A stretch of 64,000 bases of DNA from Turnera subulata (GCA_028386065.3 JAKUCV010001307.1:54477-118476); one strand, 5' to 3'; numbered from the stretch's first letter, positions 1-11,947 are shown. The notes: generated by a model from the letters alone, not told the origin. Made by a program: numbers and translations.

Positions 1-1395
1 GGTGCTTCCCAATCGACGATTGCTTGCACCTTGGACCTGTCCATCTTCAGCTTCCCGCCTCCAACAATGTGACCAAGGAATGCTATTTCCCGTTGCAGAA
101 AAGCACACTTCTCCTTCTTCACGAACAGCTCACTGTCTCGCAAAGCCCGAAACACTTGTCTCAAGTGATCTAGATGCTCCTCAAGTGTCTTGCTATAAAT
201 CACAATGTCATCTAAATAGACCACCACAAATCGATCCAGGAACGGGGCTAACACCTTGTTCATCAATGTACAAAAAGTGGCAGGGGCGTTGGTTAGTCCA
301 AAAGGCATGACTAAAAATTCAAACGAACCATACCTCGTCACACACACGGTTTTCTGCTCGTCCCCCTCCGCAATGAGAACCTGCCAGTAACCCGATCTCA
401 AATCGAGCTTAGTAAACCACTGTGCATCTCCAAGCTGGTCAAACAAGTCATCTATCCTCGGAATTGGATACTTGTTCTTCACCGTAATCTTGTTCAATGC
501 CCGGTAGTCGATGCATAACCGTAGAGATCCATCGTGCTTCTTTTGAAAAAGCACAGGCGCACCATAAGGTGCCTTGGATGGCTGGATAAATCCCGCATCC
601 AGTAGCTCCTTTAATTTCTTCCTCAACTCCTCTAGTTCAGGAGGCGCCATTCGGTAAGATGCTTTCACTGGTGGTTTAGCACCAGGCTCCAATTCGATTG
701 CGTGATCAACCTCCCTCCTTGGCGGCAGATTCTTTGGCAACGAACTGGGCATCACATCCGCAAACTCTTCAAGTACCTTTTCCACTTCACTTGGCATATC
801 CGTGTGTCCTTCCTCGCTCTTCACCTGTGCAAGAAAAGTAGGCTCTCCACACTTGAGCCCGCACGCCAGTTGTAGGGCCGAAACTTGTTTCTTCGGCTTC
901 CGTCCCTCATGTCCAGCAGTCACCACACATGTGCTCGACCTCCGCGGCAAGTGAATTTGGTTAGCACCTGGAAAGATTGCAGCATTGTGTTTCTCAAGGA
1001 ACTCCATCCCTAAGATCATGGGGTAGTCATCTAGGGGAACCACCGTCAGCTCGATCTTTCCTCGCCAGTCACCCATGGTAATTTCCATGCCTCGGGCCAC
1101 ACCTAGGATCGGTTGGGCAGCCGCGTTAATGGCCTTCATGGTGCTCAATTCCTTCGTAATCGGTATGCCAAGCTTCCTCGCTTCAGTACCTGAAAGAAAA
1201 TTGTGAGTAGCACCAGTATCAACAAGAGCTTTAAGTTCATGTTTCATAATGCACACTTTGGTGTACATTCGACCTCCCTGTGCCTCCGACTTCTCAACCC
1301 TGACTGCACTTAGGATCTTAATCGACCCCATCTTGACTTTCTCTTCCCCATTGTCGGTATCGGCACTTTGCTTCAGCAAGGCGGCAAGCTTGTTT
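1..1395 (-). pseudogene. gypsy pol: aspartic protease and reverse transcriptase (partial)
   Basis: The reading frame is open from about 1395 down to base 1. The protease active site DTGATHNFLS lies near 1220-1190. The RT catalytic box YLDD is at 218-207, preceded by SLRLCIDYRALNK (near 530-490) and LDLRSGYWQV (near 410-375), and followed by an FLGH motif near 80. The frame differs by one base from that of gag, which in this clade normally continues into pol. The shift lies in or next to a run of six A (minus strand) near 1390, so it probably arose by slippage. RNase H, integrase and the 3' LTR are beyond the window. RT residues look intact, so decay is limited here. Confidence 0.88.
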
Positions 1396-2367
1396 TTTCT
1401 GTGGACAATCCCACGCCTTGTGTGGTCCCTGACAGAAGAAACACTTAACGTCTCCCCTGTTCCCACCCTTGAATTTGCCCATCGGCTTCTTGTCTCCCTT
1501 CTTGGGTCCAGAACCTTGAGACTTAGCCTTCCCTTCGCCACCCTTCTTGGTATCCTTGGAAGAAGAAGATGCTTTTTCCTTGCCATACTCCGTAAGTGAC
1601 TCGGCCACACGCAGTGCCTCCTTTAGGGTCGTTGCACGACGATCATCAATCTTCGCTCGTGCCCACCCCTGAAGTCCTACAGTAAAAGCGCCATACCCTT
1701 CCTCTTCCGTCATAGAAGGAATTTTAAAAGCCAAATCCTGAAACTCCTTGACGTATTTTCTGATGTTGTCCGTGTGCTTCAAGGCTCGCAACCTATCTCG
1801 TGCCTCCCTCTCAGAAAACTCCTGGTAGAATTGGTTCTTCACTTCAGTCTTGAAGCGCTCCTATGTCCAATCCGCGCACCCCTCAGTAGTGCGTACCCGT
1901 CGCCACCACAAGACCGCAGAATCGGCAAAGTACCTCCCGGCTATCTTCACTTTCGGGTCGTCTTCAATGATCTTCAGACCATCAAAGTATTCTTCACAAC
2001 TGAACAGGAAGATGTCCACTGCCTTTGCTGTCCGCGTCCCGTCATACTCCTTTGGCTTCGGAATATCGACTTTGGGCAGCACCTGTTGTTGGTGAAGAGG
2101 CATACTACCATCCATCAATGATAGCTGCCGTTTACACAATCGGATATCATCCTTTAGAGTACGCATCTCCTCAAATTCCTCGACAAAGTCGGATAGTGCT
2201 ATCGTCACACTATCATTCAGCTCTGTGAATTGCACGCGGAGTGCTTGAACCTCACCAGTCATGCCCTCCGTGCTAACTTCACACTCATCCACCCGCTCCT
2301 CGAGGTTGTTCAATCGCTCTTGGAACTTTTCAAAGCGACTTTGAAGGGCTGGAATTGCGTCCTCCAT
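1318..2367 (-). pseudogene. gypsy gag with one in-frame stop
   Basis: Capsid/nucleocapsid polyprotein of the retrotransposon. It starts at ATG 2367 with a coiled-coil-like N-terminus rich in Glu and Leu, then a capsid-like core ending at a zinc knuckle CFFCQGPHKAWDC (CX2CX3HX4C, near 1430-1390). An in-frame TAG at 1863-1861 splits the frame; translation of the same frame resumes at once and continues to 1318. The last ~24 codons before 1318 are out of register with the family because of the A-run frameshift near 1390. Start choice: first ATG after the PBS and leader that is followed by gag-like sequence. Confidence 0.85.
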
Positions 2368-2869
2368 CGGATTTCTACTCTTGGATCGACCCCTGGTCTT
2401 CTTGTCCTCAGCAACCTGCTTCGGACCTCCTTAAGACTTCTTGCCCTCAGCAACCTGCTTCGGGTCTCCTTGAGTAGTTGTCCCGCTTGTTTCCTGCTCC
2501 CCTAGGGGTGGTTTCTCCGTATTAACCATCCCTAAACCAAAATCTCAAAACAATCTCCAACAAAGTGTGATTATTCCGTAACAAGAACACACAAGTCAAC
2601 CAATATTAGAGTAATAAAAGTCGACACCCTTGATAGAAACCAGATGCGTGTACCCAAGGATCAGCAAAGAACTTCAATCTTCCACACCAACACAAATCGA
2701 CCAGCAAAACCCACAATCGGCAAACACCAAATAATCAAGTCGACTTTTATATAAAAAGAACCAAACCTGATTCGGCAACCCTCCAAGCCTTGTTTTTACC
2801 TTTGTCGATTAGTGCAAAAGATCCCCAAAAGTTCCAGCCAACAAGTCCTATTGCACGAAGGATACGTCT

Positions 2870-3060
2870 TGCATAAGCTACAGCAACCCGTTGGTGCGCC
2901 AGAAACTCCCGTTGGCGCGCCCGTTGGTGCGCCAGAAACCCCAGTAAGCGCGCCCGTTGGTGCGCCAAACAGTCCCAGTTGGCACGCCAATTAGCGTGCC
3001 AGAAACTCCGTTAGCACGCCGATTGGCACCAGAAGCGTGCCAAATTGCACCAGCACGGCA
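2870..3060. repeat. GC-rich degenerate repeat in the gypsy leader
   Basis: Short direct repeats of the type GTTGGTGCGCC / GTTGGCGCGCC, interspersed with AGAAACYCC, repeat about seven times between the PBS and gag. Several copies contain the palindrome GGCGCGCC. The block is much more GC-rich than its surroundings and gives repetitive translations in several frames, none of which looks like a real protein. Confidence 0.7.
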
Positions 3061-3104
3061 CCAACAGCCTCCAGACCCTTTTCCTTCACGAATAAAACTT
3101 GAAA

Positions 3105-3116
3105 GCTCCGCTACCA
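3105..3116 (-). promoter_or_regulatory. Primer-binding site (tRNA-iMet-like) of the gypsy element
   Basis: On the minus strand the sequence is TGGTAGCGGAGC, two bases after the LTR end. It resembles the usual plant initiator-tRNA-Met PBS TGGTATCAGAGC but differs at positions 6 and 8. The same 12-mer recurs in four other elements of this window. Confidence 0.8.
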
Positions 3117-3118
3117 CT

Positions 3119-3507
3119 TGTCACGGGCACAAAGAAGATGCGCAGCAACAGCCCGTGCGGTCAAGCCAAAGGCTTGTCAACCTAACAGCAATCACACGAA
3201 TAAAAGAAATAGAGAAATCGGTATCACAATAATATGGGAGAAGACTTAGTATTATTATTAATAAAACAACAATACATGCCCAACAACTCCCCCTCACGCA
3301 TTCTATTTATAATAGATCCCGCAAGGTTTCAGCTTACTTTCCCTACAAGTAAAAGGAATCCTACCTAGGCTAGAATTCTACTTTACTTGTCCACTCCTAC
3401 TCAAACTCAAGGTGGCCAAACCTAGTCCAAGTCTGAATGGGTCAGCCCACACGCACACCTACTCAAACTAGGACTCCTGTGTGCCTTGGAAATCCTAGTG
3501 CATGACA
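3119..3507 (-). repeat. 5' LTR of the gypsy element (389 bp)
   Basis: On the minus strand it begins TGTCATGCAC and ends CCGTGACA, giving a TGTCA/TGACA terminal inverted repeat, and is followed directly by the PBS. A TATA box (TATAAATAG, about 3311-3303) marks the U3 promoter. The flanking bases 3508-3512 (plus strand AAATG) would be one copy of the target duplication; the other is outside the window. Confidence 0.82.
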
Positions 3508-3639
3508 AAATGCTCCTTTTTCCAAAGTATGCAAATGAATCTAAAGTACGCCAGAAGCGTAGAATATGCTCAGTTCCATTGAAAAATAAAAATTCTCGAT
3601 AGAGAAAAAGGAGCAAAGATATAAGATGGCCCCAATAAG

Positions 3640-4948
3640 AAAATAAGGCCTCCAGTAGAGGTCCAAATTGAATGTCCTCAAGAAGAGGAAAATCCTCCAG
3701 AAGAGGTCTCTGACACAATTGATGATGTTCCAGAAGTAACTCAGGTACTTGAAATAAATTGAAAATGATGAGATCTCAATTACAGTGTCAGGAATAAGAT
3801 GGAACCGACGTGAAATAACCGTCGACGGAATATTTATTTATAAATAGCGCTAAATAAAATGAGGATCATGAACCTACTTCTACAGGTGAATGTAGGCACA
3901 GTGTGATTGGCCAAAATATATGAGATCTAATTATAGGCTGTGCTAGACTCGCTTGTGAAGCGAGAAAATTTTTCGGACCGGTAGTCCGTACACCAGAAGG
4001 TGTAAAATTGATCGGTCGAAAATGGGTACTTGTGCAAAGAAGAGATATAAAGCACGGTTTGTAGCACAAGGTTTACCCAAACGACCCGGTATTAATTGAG
4101 AGGAGATATACTCACCTGTGGTGGACACAATTATTTTGATAAATCTGGCATTATATGAAAAGAATTTGAAATGCATCTAATGAATGCTTTTACAGCCTAC
4201 TATGGATCCATAAGTCGTGAAATATACATGAAGATCCCTGAAGGATCCAAGTTGCCTGAAGCAACTAATTCCCGGGAAATTAAAAAAATTAGAGTTAATC
4301 TTTACATGATCTTTATGAGTATGGATAAATTTATGTTGATATGTCTAGTGATTGGAACCCTAGAAGAAGCTTCCAAATACCGTGCTATTAGACTGGTCCT
4401 GGAGTACCCTGTCTAAGTACAATATGTATTGCTTGCAACATAAAGCCTGAAGCTTTTGACTTAGGCCTATTGGCAAGATATGTATTTGCTCCTATCTTTG
4501 GGAAATAACAAATATGTAATCCTGTAAATCCTAAAGAGAGTATGGTTGATTTTTGCAGATGTAGATCCCTTATTTAGTCCACATAAAGCACAGGCGGACA
4601 TCAACTATAACTTTACACATGACATTGCAATATCATCAGGACTACAAAAGCAAAATGACAAGATAGACGCTCCAACGACAAAAAACATGAAGATAATGCT
4701 GCCAACTCTGTCCAATTGAATTAATGATCAGACAAAATACACGTCACCAGAAGCTGACAAGGGCGATAGGCATGCAACGATATCAAGAAATCAATGGAGG
4801 CCAAAATGAGGGGGAGTAGAATATGCAGTGCACTCTTTTTTCCTTCACCAAGTTTTTATCCCACTGGGTTTTTCTTGGTAAGATTTTTAATGAGGCAGTT
4901 CTCTACTTAGCGTATTCTACCCAATACACAGTGACATCCAAGGGGGAG
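3640..4948 (+). pseudogene. Ty1/copia pol remnant (linker, RT, RNase H)
   Basis: Fragments of copia pol appear in several frames on the plus strand: a Pro/Glu-rich linker near 3640-3760, an RT start reading YKARFVAQG near 4050, RT sequence with EIYMKIPEG near 4215-4245, and an RNase H-like piece near 4550-4630. Every frame carries stops and shifts, so the element is old. A polypurine tract AAGGGGGAG just before 4949 leads into the 3' LTR. The same family appears again, minus strand, at 53146-58175. The region 3508-3640 shows nothing I can name. Confidence 0.75.
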
Positions 4949-5151
4949 TGTTATAAAACATGCAAAATAAACGTGGATGTCACTATGCGTGATACTATTC
5001 CACCTAATTTTTCTTGTATATATATATGATATATGAATGAAGAAAATGAAGCTGAGAGCAGAATACCGAGCTCTGCTACCTCCCTTTTTCTCTTTGTTCT
5101 TCCTCCTTCTTCATCAATTTCTTCTCCATTTAACCATTAATTCACAACACA
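4949..5151 (+). repeat. 3' LTR of the decayed copia element (~203 bp)
   Basis: Begins TGTTATAAAACATGC directly after a polypurine tract and ends TTCACAACACA, so it has TG...CA ends. It contains a TATA-rich stretch near 5015-5030 and a CT-rich end. LTRs with a similar start occur on the minus strand at 22912 and 53404. Confidence 0.65.
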
Positions 5152-6120
5152 TATTAATGTATACGTAAAAAAAGTAAGATGACTTATTAGTGATTTTTCC
5201 TAATTTGAAATCAATAATTCATCCTATTTTATTATAAAACACATCAATTTTTAAAAATTTTCATTCCAATCAATTATCTTAGATAAAATAAAGATTATAT
5301 GATCAGATATTTAATTAAATATTATTTTTCTAAGAGGCATTATCTTTCTTTTTATTCTTAAAAGTTTCAAGGATTGCTCTTTCTTTTTTTTTTTTTTACG
5401 TACAAATAGAATTTAGTTCTTAATTTTATGGTGGAGAATAATTTTTTATAATTTTAGAAATTTTGCATATATTTGTTAATATTTCGGTAAGTTACTTTTT
5501 TTGCTATCTTCATCATTTATATACAGTAATTATATTTTCAACTACTATTTACTTATTTATTTGTATTTTAATTTTTATCATTGACCTTTATTTTGAAAAA
5601 AATCAATCAGTACAAATATTTTCTAAAATAGAATATTATTGAAATAAAAAATGATGAACAAAATTGTGAACAAACTAAGTAAAAGGAAGTAATAGGGAAT
5701 AGTTTTCTTTATTTTTCTCCTTATCCAATACAATTTTTTTGGTCCAAATGTTGTTTACATTTTATTCATGTTACATATAACTTTGTATATCATGTATGTA
5801 TGAATGAGAGTCCAACCGAAATCCAACGTCAGTATTATTAAGAAAAGTTTTTTTTTTCTTACTAAGTGGATATGTTACTTGGTAGGCTGTGAGCACCAAA
5901 GAATTTGCTAAGCAATAGTGTTCCTTTTGCATATTTTAAATATTCTTGCATATTTTAAAACTTTAATAAATTTCGAAGTATTTTCATTGTTCTAAATTAA
6001 ATTATTAATTTTTTTGCCCCCTGGTAACTCTAATTTTTTTTATTAACCCATTCATATCGATTTGCATCATTAATTTATGCGATATATTTTATTGTTTCTG
6101 TTCATGTAAAAATAAAAGGA
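5152..6120. other. AT-rich non-coding DNA
   Basis: No coding frame, RNA gene or clear element is visible in these ~970 bases. The sequence is strongly AT-rich with poly-T runs. Confidence 0.6.
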
Positions 6121-6321
6121 TTGAGTGGGAAAGAATCTCTGTTGAGTCCTAGGTTTCTCTAGGTTTTCTGTGTCTCTGTAAGACTTTTGCAACCCTAGCC
6201 GCCTAGGGTTTCTAATTTCTTTTGGAGAGTTTTTGTCTTGTTTGTTTTGCAGGTGATTCTTCTCGGTTCTCGAGTTCTCGGCCCTGTTCTCTGCAGGTTT
6301 TCTTGTTGTTTCCGTGGTAAT

Positions 6322-8175
6322 ATGAGTTTTACACTAGGGGAGGATGCGATGGAGGGTCTGAATCAACATGACGAACCATTACCCCAGGCGGATGATGATC
6401 TGCTAATATTGGATGATTTTCCGAGTGAACAAGAAAGTCAGTGCGAAAGATGCTTGGTTGGGCGGCTGTGGAGGGAAAAAAACTTTAATCCGAATGCTCT
6501 GCTCAGAATTATAACTGCAGTTTGGAATCTGAAGAAAGGAGTGGAAGCCTCCGAAATTGGTCCGAATCTGTTCCTTTTTCAATTTCATGATGAGCGAGAT
6601 GTTGAGCGGGTGATAGAAGGCAAACCATGGCATTTTGATCGCCATATCTTAGCCCTGCAGGAATTATCAGGAGAGGAACAACCATCTGAAATGAATCCAT
6701 CACACTCGGCTATGTGGATTCACCTTTATGATGTCCCTCTCCGAATGCGCCAAGAGCGCATCATAAGGCAGGTTGCTACTAAGATAGGGGAATTCTTGAT
6801 GGTAGAGCCAGAATCCATGGAGCCCAAGTCCAAAGTTGTGAAGGTACGTATTGATCTGGATCTCTCTCTGCCACTAAAAACTGAAGTTCGGGTTCAGATT
6901 AGTAAGGGGCAGATTATTACTGTGCCGGTTAAGTATGATAAATTACCCAACTTCTGTTTCACATGTGGCCGTCTTGGTCATACGTTAAAAGATTGTGATG
7001 AGGAGGTGGGGAGCGGCAAAGATGAGGAGAGAGTCGTCTATGGGGATTTTTTACGGGCATCTCCAAACGGGCGAGCAATATCGCTATCGGTTGCAGCTCG
7101 TAAAAACCCCCATGGGACTGTTCGTCGATCTTTGTTCCAATCTACAGGGTCTCCGACGAAGAACAGAGCTGAGGTTAGGCAGGAGACAATGTCAGAGGCA
7201 GAAAGTTAAGGGGGAAGCAACGACGAAAATGTAGGAGTGAAATCAGGATCTGTGGAAGCGGTAGCGGCAGGATTGGAAAAGATGTCTGTGAAGGATAAAA
7301 CTCCTGGAAAAGAAGGAACTGCCACTGCTGAGTTTGTGATGGGAGAAAACACGACTACGAGGAAGGAAACTGCGATAAACGTGGAGGAAATGGTGAATGG
7401 GACGAAAACAAAGACAGAAGAGGTGCAGTCTAATAATAATACTTACTCTCAGAATGAGGAGGCAGGACATCAAGTCAATTCTGGACCCATTAATTCTTCA
7501 GAGCCCATATTGCAGCCCAAACCAAAAGCTTCTTCTAATATACCTACCAATAGACCATCTCTTAGTACAAACACAGGCCCATCAGAACCCAAACATCCAA
7601 CCTCTAAAGAGAACCTCCGTACTAACCCACTAGGTTCGGCCCCAGCCCCACATGTGGATATTATCAATCCAAGTCCTCACCCTAAAGCGTCACAGATTAT
7701 TGGGACTTCAAAACACAACGACACTCCAATTCCTTTCACTAACACTGCTTCTGAGTTGTCTGCTCTCAATAAGCATCCCTTGTTTACACCCTCGGCTACA
7801 CCGACTATCCCGCCATCAACTCCAAACCTTCCCATACCCCAACCCAGTCCTATACCATCTTTAGTACCTGAGACAAACCCACCAAAGAACAAGTCTACAC
7901 TACCTTCCTCAACTGTCCTGCCCCCGAACTTCTTATTATCACCGGATAGTGTGGAGCAAGATGAAGGAACTAGCAGTGATGGTCGAGGGAATAGATGGAA
8001 GCGTATGGCTAGGAAAGGTGATCAGCCACAGGCAGAACAGAGTTCCCAGGTGGGGAAGAAGAGGGAATTGGGTCTGGAGACAAGTCAAAAGGAAGTGGAG
8101 TTGTATTCTGAGCCTAAGAAGGGGAGGAGTAACAAATTGGCACCAACGGCGGACACTGCAGAGCAGTCCCTCTGA
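6322..8175 (+). pseudogene. LINE ORF1: DUF4283/zinc-knuckle nucleic-acid-binding protein
   Basis: ORF1 proteins of plant L1 elements bind element RNA. The frame starts at ATG 6322 (MSFTLGEDAMEG; the open frame extends upstream to 6238). The N-terminal half matches the DUF4283 fold in style (LVGRLWREKNFN, PWHFDRHIL, MWIHLYDVPL), followed by a CCHC knuckle CFTCGRLGHTLKDC (CX2CX4HX4C, near 6955-6996). An in-frame TAA at 7207-7209 interrupts it; the same frame then continues to 8175 with a low-complexity tail rich in Pro, Ser, Thr and Asn and a basic C-terminus. Apart from that stop the protein would be about 618 residues, a usual size for this family. Confidence 0.85.
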
Positions 8176-8180
8176 TCATC

Positions 8181-10862
8181 ATGAATCTCTTATCTTGGAA
8201 TTGTTGCGGGCTTGGAAACCAAGCAACAATTCGTGCTCTCAAGCGATTCATTCGCTCACAAGATCCCGGTATGGTTTTTCTTATGGAAACTCGTCTTAAA
8301 GTTTTTGAAGTAGATAAAATTAGAGATAGTTTAGGGTTTCAATTTGGAATAAGTGTTGATTGTGTGGGGGAAGGGAGACATAGGAGTGGAGGATTGTCGA
8401 TGTGGTGGAAGAATGAACTAACGGTTTCAGTGCGATCCATGGGTCTTCATCACATTGATGTGAATGTGGAAGGAGCTGACTTTGTTAGCCGATGGCGGTG
8501 TTCGGGCATATATGGATGGCCGGAATGGGAGAATAAAGTTCTGACCTGGGAGCTGCTACAACAATTAGGGTCTCAAGCGCAGCAAGCTTGGTTGGCGTTT
8601 GGGGACTTTAATGAGATACTTTATAGTGAGGAGAAGGAGGGGGGTGTGCCAAGAGACCAAATGATGATGCAAAATTTCCACCAGGCTCTTAGTTTCTGTG
8701 AGCTGGAGGATTTTGGACACGATGAGAACCTTTTCACATGGATCAAAATGAGAGAAGGGGAGATATGGTTGCAGGAACGATTAGATAGATTTGTTGCTAA
8801 TGAGGGCTGGAAATCACTGCTTCTGAGATGCAAGGTTCAACATTTGTTGCGTATTCGATCTGATCATCATCCAATTCAGTTGTGTTTGGACCGTGAGAGA
8901 TTACTAGATACCCCTTGGTATCATATGTTTAGATTTGAATCTGTTTGGGCCAATCATCCTGAATGTGAAGCTGTGATACAAAGTGCCTGGAATTGTCCAC
9001 AACGGTCTGCACAAGGTTTTACTGACAGTGTCTTAGGGTGTAGTAATGCATTGAGTAGCTGGAACAAATGCACGATTGGGTCAATAAAAGGCAGAATTAA
9101 ACAGTTAACTGGCAAGTTGAATCGGTTGCAGAATATGGGATATGATAATGATAGGATACCGGAGATGAACAGGCTAGCAAGTGAGTTGGAGCAAGTCTTG
9201 CTTGATGAAGAGAAGATGTGGCAGCAGAGATCCCGAGTGTCTTGGTTGAGGGATGGTGACAAGAACACTAATTTTTTCCATAGGAAGGCATCTCAACGCT
9301 TTAAAAGGAACAGAATTAGGGGGGCTGAAGGACAATACAGGCCGAATGGTGTCAGGTCATGAGGAGGTCAGCAGGATTGCTAGACAGTATTATCAGGATC
9401 TCTTCACATCATCTGACCTTAGTGAGATATCTTTTGTCACGGGACTTCTTGAGAACCGAGTGACCGAGGAGATGAACCAGCGACTACTAAGACCATTCAC
9501 TCCAGAAGAAGTTCGTGAGGCTCTAGGCCAAATGCATCCTACCAAAGCTCCAGGCCCTGACGGTATGCTTGCTCTCTTTTATCAATCTTTTTGGCATGTT
9601 GTTGGCTCAGATGTCCTTGACCTTGTTCTTAATATACTAAATCACAAAATGTCACCAAAGGATATAAACACTACCCATATTGTCATGATACCCAAGACTC
9701 CACATCTGAACCTTCCTGAACATTTTAGACCTATTAGTTTATGTAACGTTGTATTTAAGTTAGTCACCAAGACTATAGCCCATAGACTTAAAATTATTCT
9801 ACCGACTATTATAAGCCCTACACAAAGTGCCTTTGTCCCCGACTATTATAAGCCCTACACAAAGTGCCTTTGTCCCTGGTAGACTCATAACTGATAATGC
9901 ACTAGTTGCCTTTGAGACCTTCCATTATATGAAGAAGAAAACTAGTGGTCATAGAGGTTATGTTGCCCTAAAATTAAATATGAGTAAAGCTTATGATAGA
10001 GTGGAGTGGAAGTTTCTTGAACAGTCTATGCTAAACCTTGGTTTCCATTCTGATTGGGTTGAGTTAGTTACGCGTTGTGTGTGTACAAGTTCCTTCGCTG
10101 TGAGAGTGAATAGGGTTCCTTCTGAATTTTTTACCCCTAGCCGAGGTCTTCGGCAGGGAGATCCTCTTTCACCATACTTATTCTTGATATGTGCAGAAAG
10201 TTTATCAAATCTTATTACCTTAGCTGAGAGGAGGAAAGAGTTACATGGTGTGGCGGTATGTCCTCGGGCACCATCTATTTCTCACCTCTTTTCTGCAGAT
10301 GACAACATCTTATTTGCACGGGCAAATGTTCGTGAGATGGATGCACTGCGCAATATCCTGAATCTATATGAGCTATCATCAGGGCAGAAAATTAACTTCG
10401 ACAAAACTGAGATGTCATTTAGCCGAAACGTACCACAAGAGACCAGAATATTGCTTGAGCAGAGATTGCAAGTAAAGGCTGTAGACTCTCATACAAAGTA
10501 CTTGGGTTTACCCATGGTGCTTGGTAGGTCGAAGAAGCAGGTTTTCGCCATGGTGAAGGATCGAATATGGAAGAAACTGAAAGATTGGAAAGGGAAGTCA
10601 CTTTCTACAGCAGGGAAGGAGGTGTTAATAAAGGTTGTGGCACAAGCCATTCCAACCTATGTCATGCAATGTTTTGCGTTGCCAACTACACTTTGTAACG
10701 AGATTGATAGTATCATCTCGAGATTCTGGTGGGGCCAAAGGAAGGAGGAACGGAGGATACATTGGATCCGGTGGGAGAAGATGTGTAGCCCGAAGAAAAA
10801 AGGAGGTATGGGCTTTAAGGATATACACTGCTTTAATCAGGCACTTAAAAGAGGGGAACTCA
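8181..10862 (+). pseudogene. LINE ORF2: endonuclease and reverse transcriptase, frameshifted
   Basis: The ATG at 8181 opens an apurinic-type endonuclease (NLLSWNCCGLGN at the N-terminus, FGDFNEIL, SDHHPI). The frame shifts near a run of six G at 9319-9324 and continues from there in the next frame. RT motifs follow: PGPDG, FRPISLCNVVFK, a palm motif with LNMSKAYDRVEW, GLRQGDPLSPYLF, and the catalytic box reading SADD instead of FADD (near 10293-10304). A perfect 37-bp tandem duplication (9803-9876) shifts the frame again inside RT. The C-terminal part ends at GGMGFKDIHCFNQAL near 10845, where homology is lost. Confidence 0.88.
9803..9876 (+). repeat. Perfect 37-bp tandem duplication inside LINE RT
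   Basis: Bases 9803-9839 and 9840-9876 are identical. Because 37 is not a multiple of three, the duplication adds one base to the reading frame; frames before and after it join exactly as this predicts. Confidence 0.92.
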
Positions 10863-10891
10863 CCAAACTATACACTCTATATAATGATTTT

Positions 10892-11627
10892 TATGGTGTA
10901 TTTGTCAAGTGTAATTTCTCAATTATTATTATTATTTTGCAATATATATAACTAAATTACTTCATTATTTTTAAGAACATGATGCCAAATTACTGAGAAA
11001 AATTATTTTTTAAAAAAACTAAAAAATTATATTACCAAAAATTTGGAAATACTTTACTTTTCCCACTTGAAATTGAATAATAAAAATTTTTAAGATAAAT
11101 TATTTTGTTCCAAAAGTAACAAAAAATATAGCGAAAATAGTCAAAAAAAATAAAATACGGTAAAAACATAATGAAGAAACTATAAAATTACTTAAATATT
11201 AAAATTTGCATATAGTTACATTACGAATTTATTTTTTTCTAAAATTCAGGTAATTAAAATTACTTAAATATTTAAATATAAATATATTATTTTTATAATA
11301 TACTTTTCAAAAAAATAAATATAATTTTATTGCCAAATCTTTTGCTCTAGAATGGGGAATTAAAATTATCGAGATAAATTAATTTATTTAAAAGAATTAA
11401 AACATATTGGCCAATATATAATGGTGTAAATTTGTTGTAAGGAAATGAGAAAAACCTGAGTCATTATACGACATAGGGCAACAAACAATCTCTATCTTAT
11501 AGTGGACACATAAAATTATACACATAAAATCAGAATTGACATGGTTTTAAAATGACTAATATTTACGATAAACAAAATATGAAAAAATTAAATGGAACTA
11601 TGAAAAGATATATGATATATTACTTAT
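10892..11627 (+). repeat. Direct repeat S, copy A (~0.73 kb, AT-rich)
   Basis: From TGTATTTGTCAAGTG at 10892 to ATATTACTTA at ~11627 this sequence is repeated almost base for base at 17428-17703 plus 21252-21716, where a 3.5-kb LTR splits it. Sequence before and after the two copies differs. It is made of degenerate AT-rich sub-repeats (CTAGAATG...TTAAAATT...AAATTAATTT) and has no coding capacity. The two copies flank the pararetroviral block on both sides. It does not have TG...CA ends, so it is not clearly an LTR. Confidence 0.8.
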
Positions 11628-11649
11628 CACAGAATGACAGAGACACCAT

Positions 11650-11889
11650 AAAAGGATGGTGGGAGAATTACTTATCACAGAATGATAGAGACACCATAAT
11701 AAATGCAAAAAAATCGACATCCATAAAAATAGAACAAAAACCAGGAGCAACCACTAGTGCCACACCAATGGTCATAGATGAAGAAAATGCTGTAGCCACA
11801 TTAATATACGCAATTACCAAATCTTTTAAAGGCAACCCAGAAGATTCACGAGAAAGAGCATCAGAAATATTAGCAAATTTAACTTGTCC
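11650..11889 (+). pseudogene. Partial duplicate of pararetroviral coat-protein segment
   Basis: These bases closely match 14257-14494 of the main coat-protein region, then stop abruptly at 11889, where leader sequence begins. A short piece is itself duplicated (about 11627-11656 and 11668-11700 both read CACAGAATGAYAGAGACACC). It contributes to a 188-codon open frame (11552-12118) that is a junction artefact rather than a real gene. Confidence 0.75.
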
Positions 11890-11934
11890 CTCATCCCAGC
11901 AGCCACACCATAATCCCTCATCTTCCATAAACTT

Positions 11935-11947
11935 TGGTAGCGGAGCC
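11935..11947 (+). promoter_or_regulatory. Primer-binding site in the pararetroviral leader
   Basis: TGGTAGCGGAGCC lies about 180 bases before the movement-protein start, as expected for the minus-strand primer site near base 1 of a caulimovirid genome. It is the same variant found in the gypsy, copia and TRIM elements of this window. The surrounding leader (11890-12125) has no long open frame of its own. Confidence 0.65.

Larger units (their letters stand above)
1..3507 (-). mobile_element. Ty3/gypsy chromovirus-like LTR retrotransposon, partial (5' LTR to RT)
   Basis: Read on the minus strand, the order is 5' LTR (3507-3119), primer-binding site (3116-3105), leader, gag (2367-1318), protease and reverse transcriptase, which run off the window at base 1. 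The order gag-PR-RT with a single CCHC-like knuckle and PR motif DTGATHNFLS fits Ty3/gypsy; the knuckle spacing CX2CX3HX4C and the gag sequence resemble the CRM/Galadriel group of plant chromoviruses, but no chromodomain is visible because the 3' half lies outside the window. One in-frame stop in gag and one frameshift between gag and PR show that this copy cannot make its polyprotein. Confidence 0.9.
6121..10862 (+). mobile_element. LINE (L1-type non-LTR retrotransposon), 3'-truncated
   Basis: A 5' untranslated part (about 6121-6321) is followed by ORF1 and, five bases after its stop, ORF2. ORF2 has an endonuclease then RT. Homology to RT ends near 10850 and AT-rich repeat DNA starts near 10864, so the zinc-finger, RNase H and poly(A) parts are missing. 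Loss of the 3' end is unusual for a LINE, which normally loses its 5' end, and suggests a later deletion or rearrangement at the junction with the repeat beginning at 10892. No target duplication could be assigned. Confidence 0.9.
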
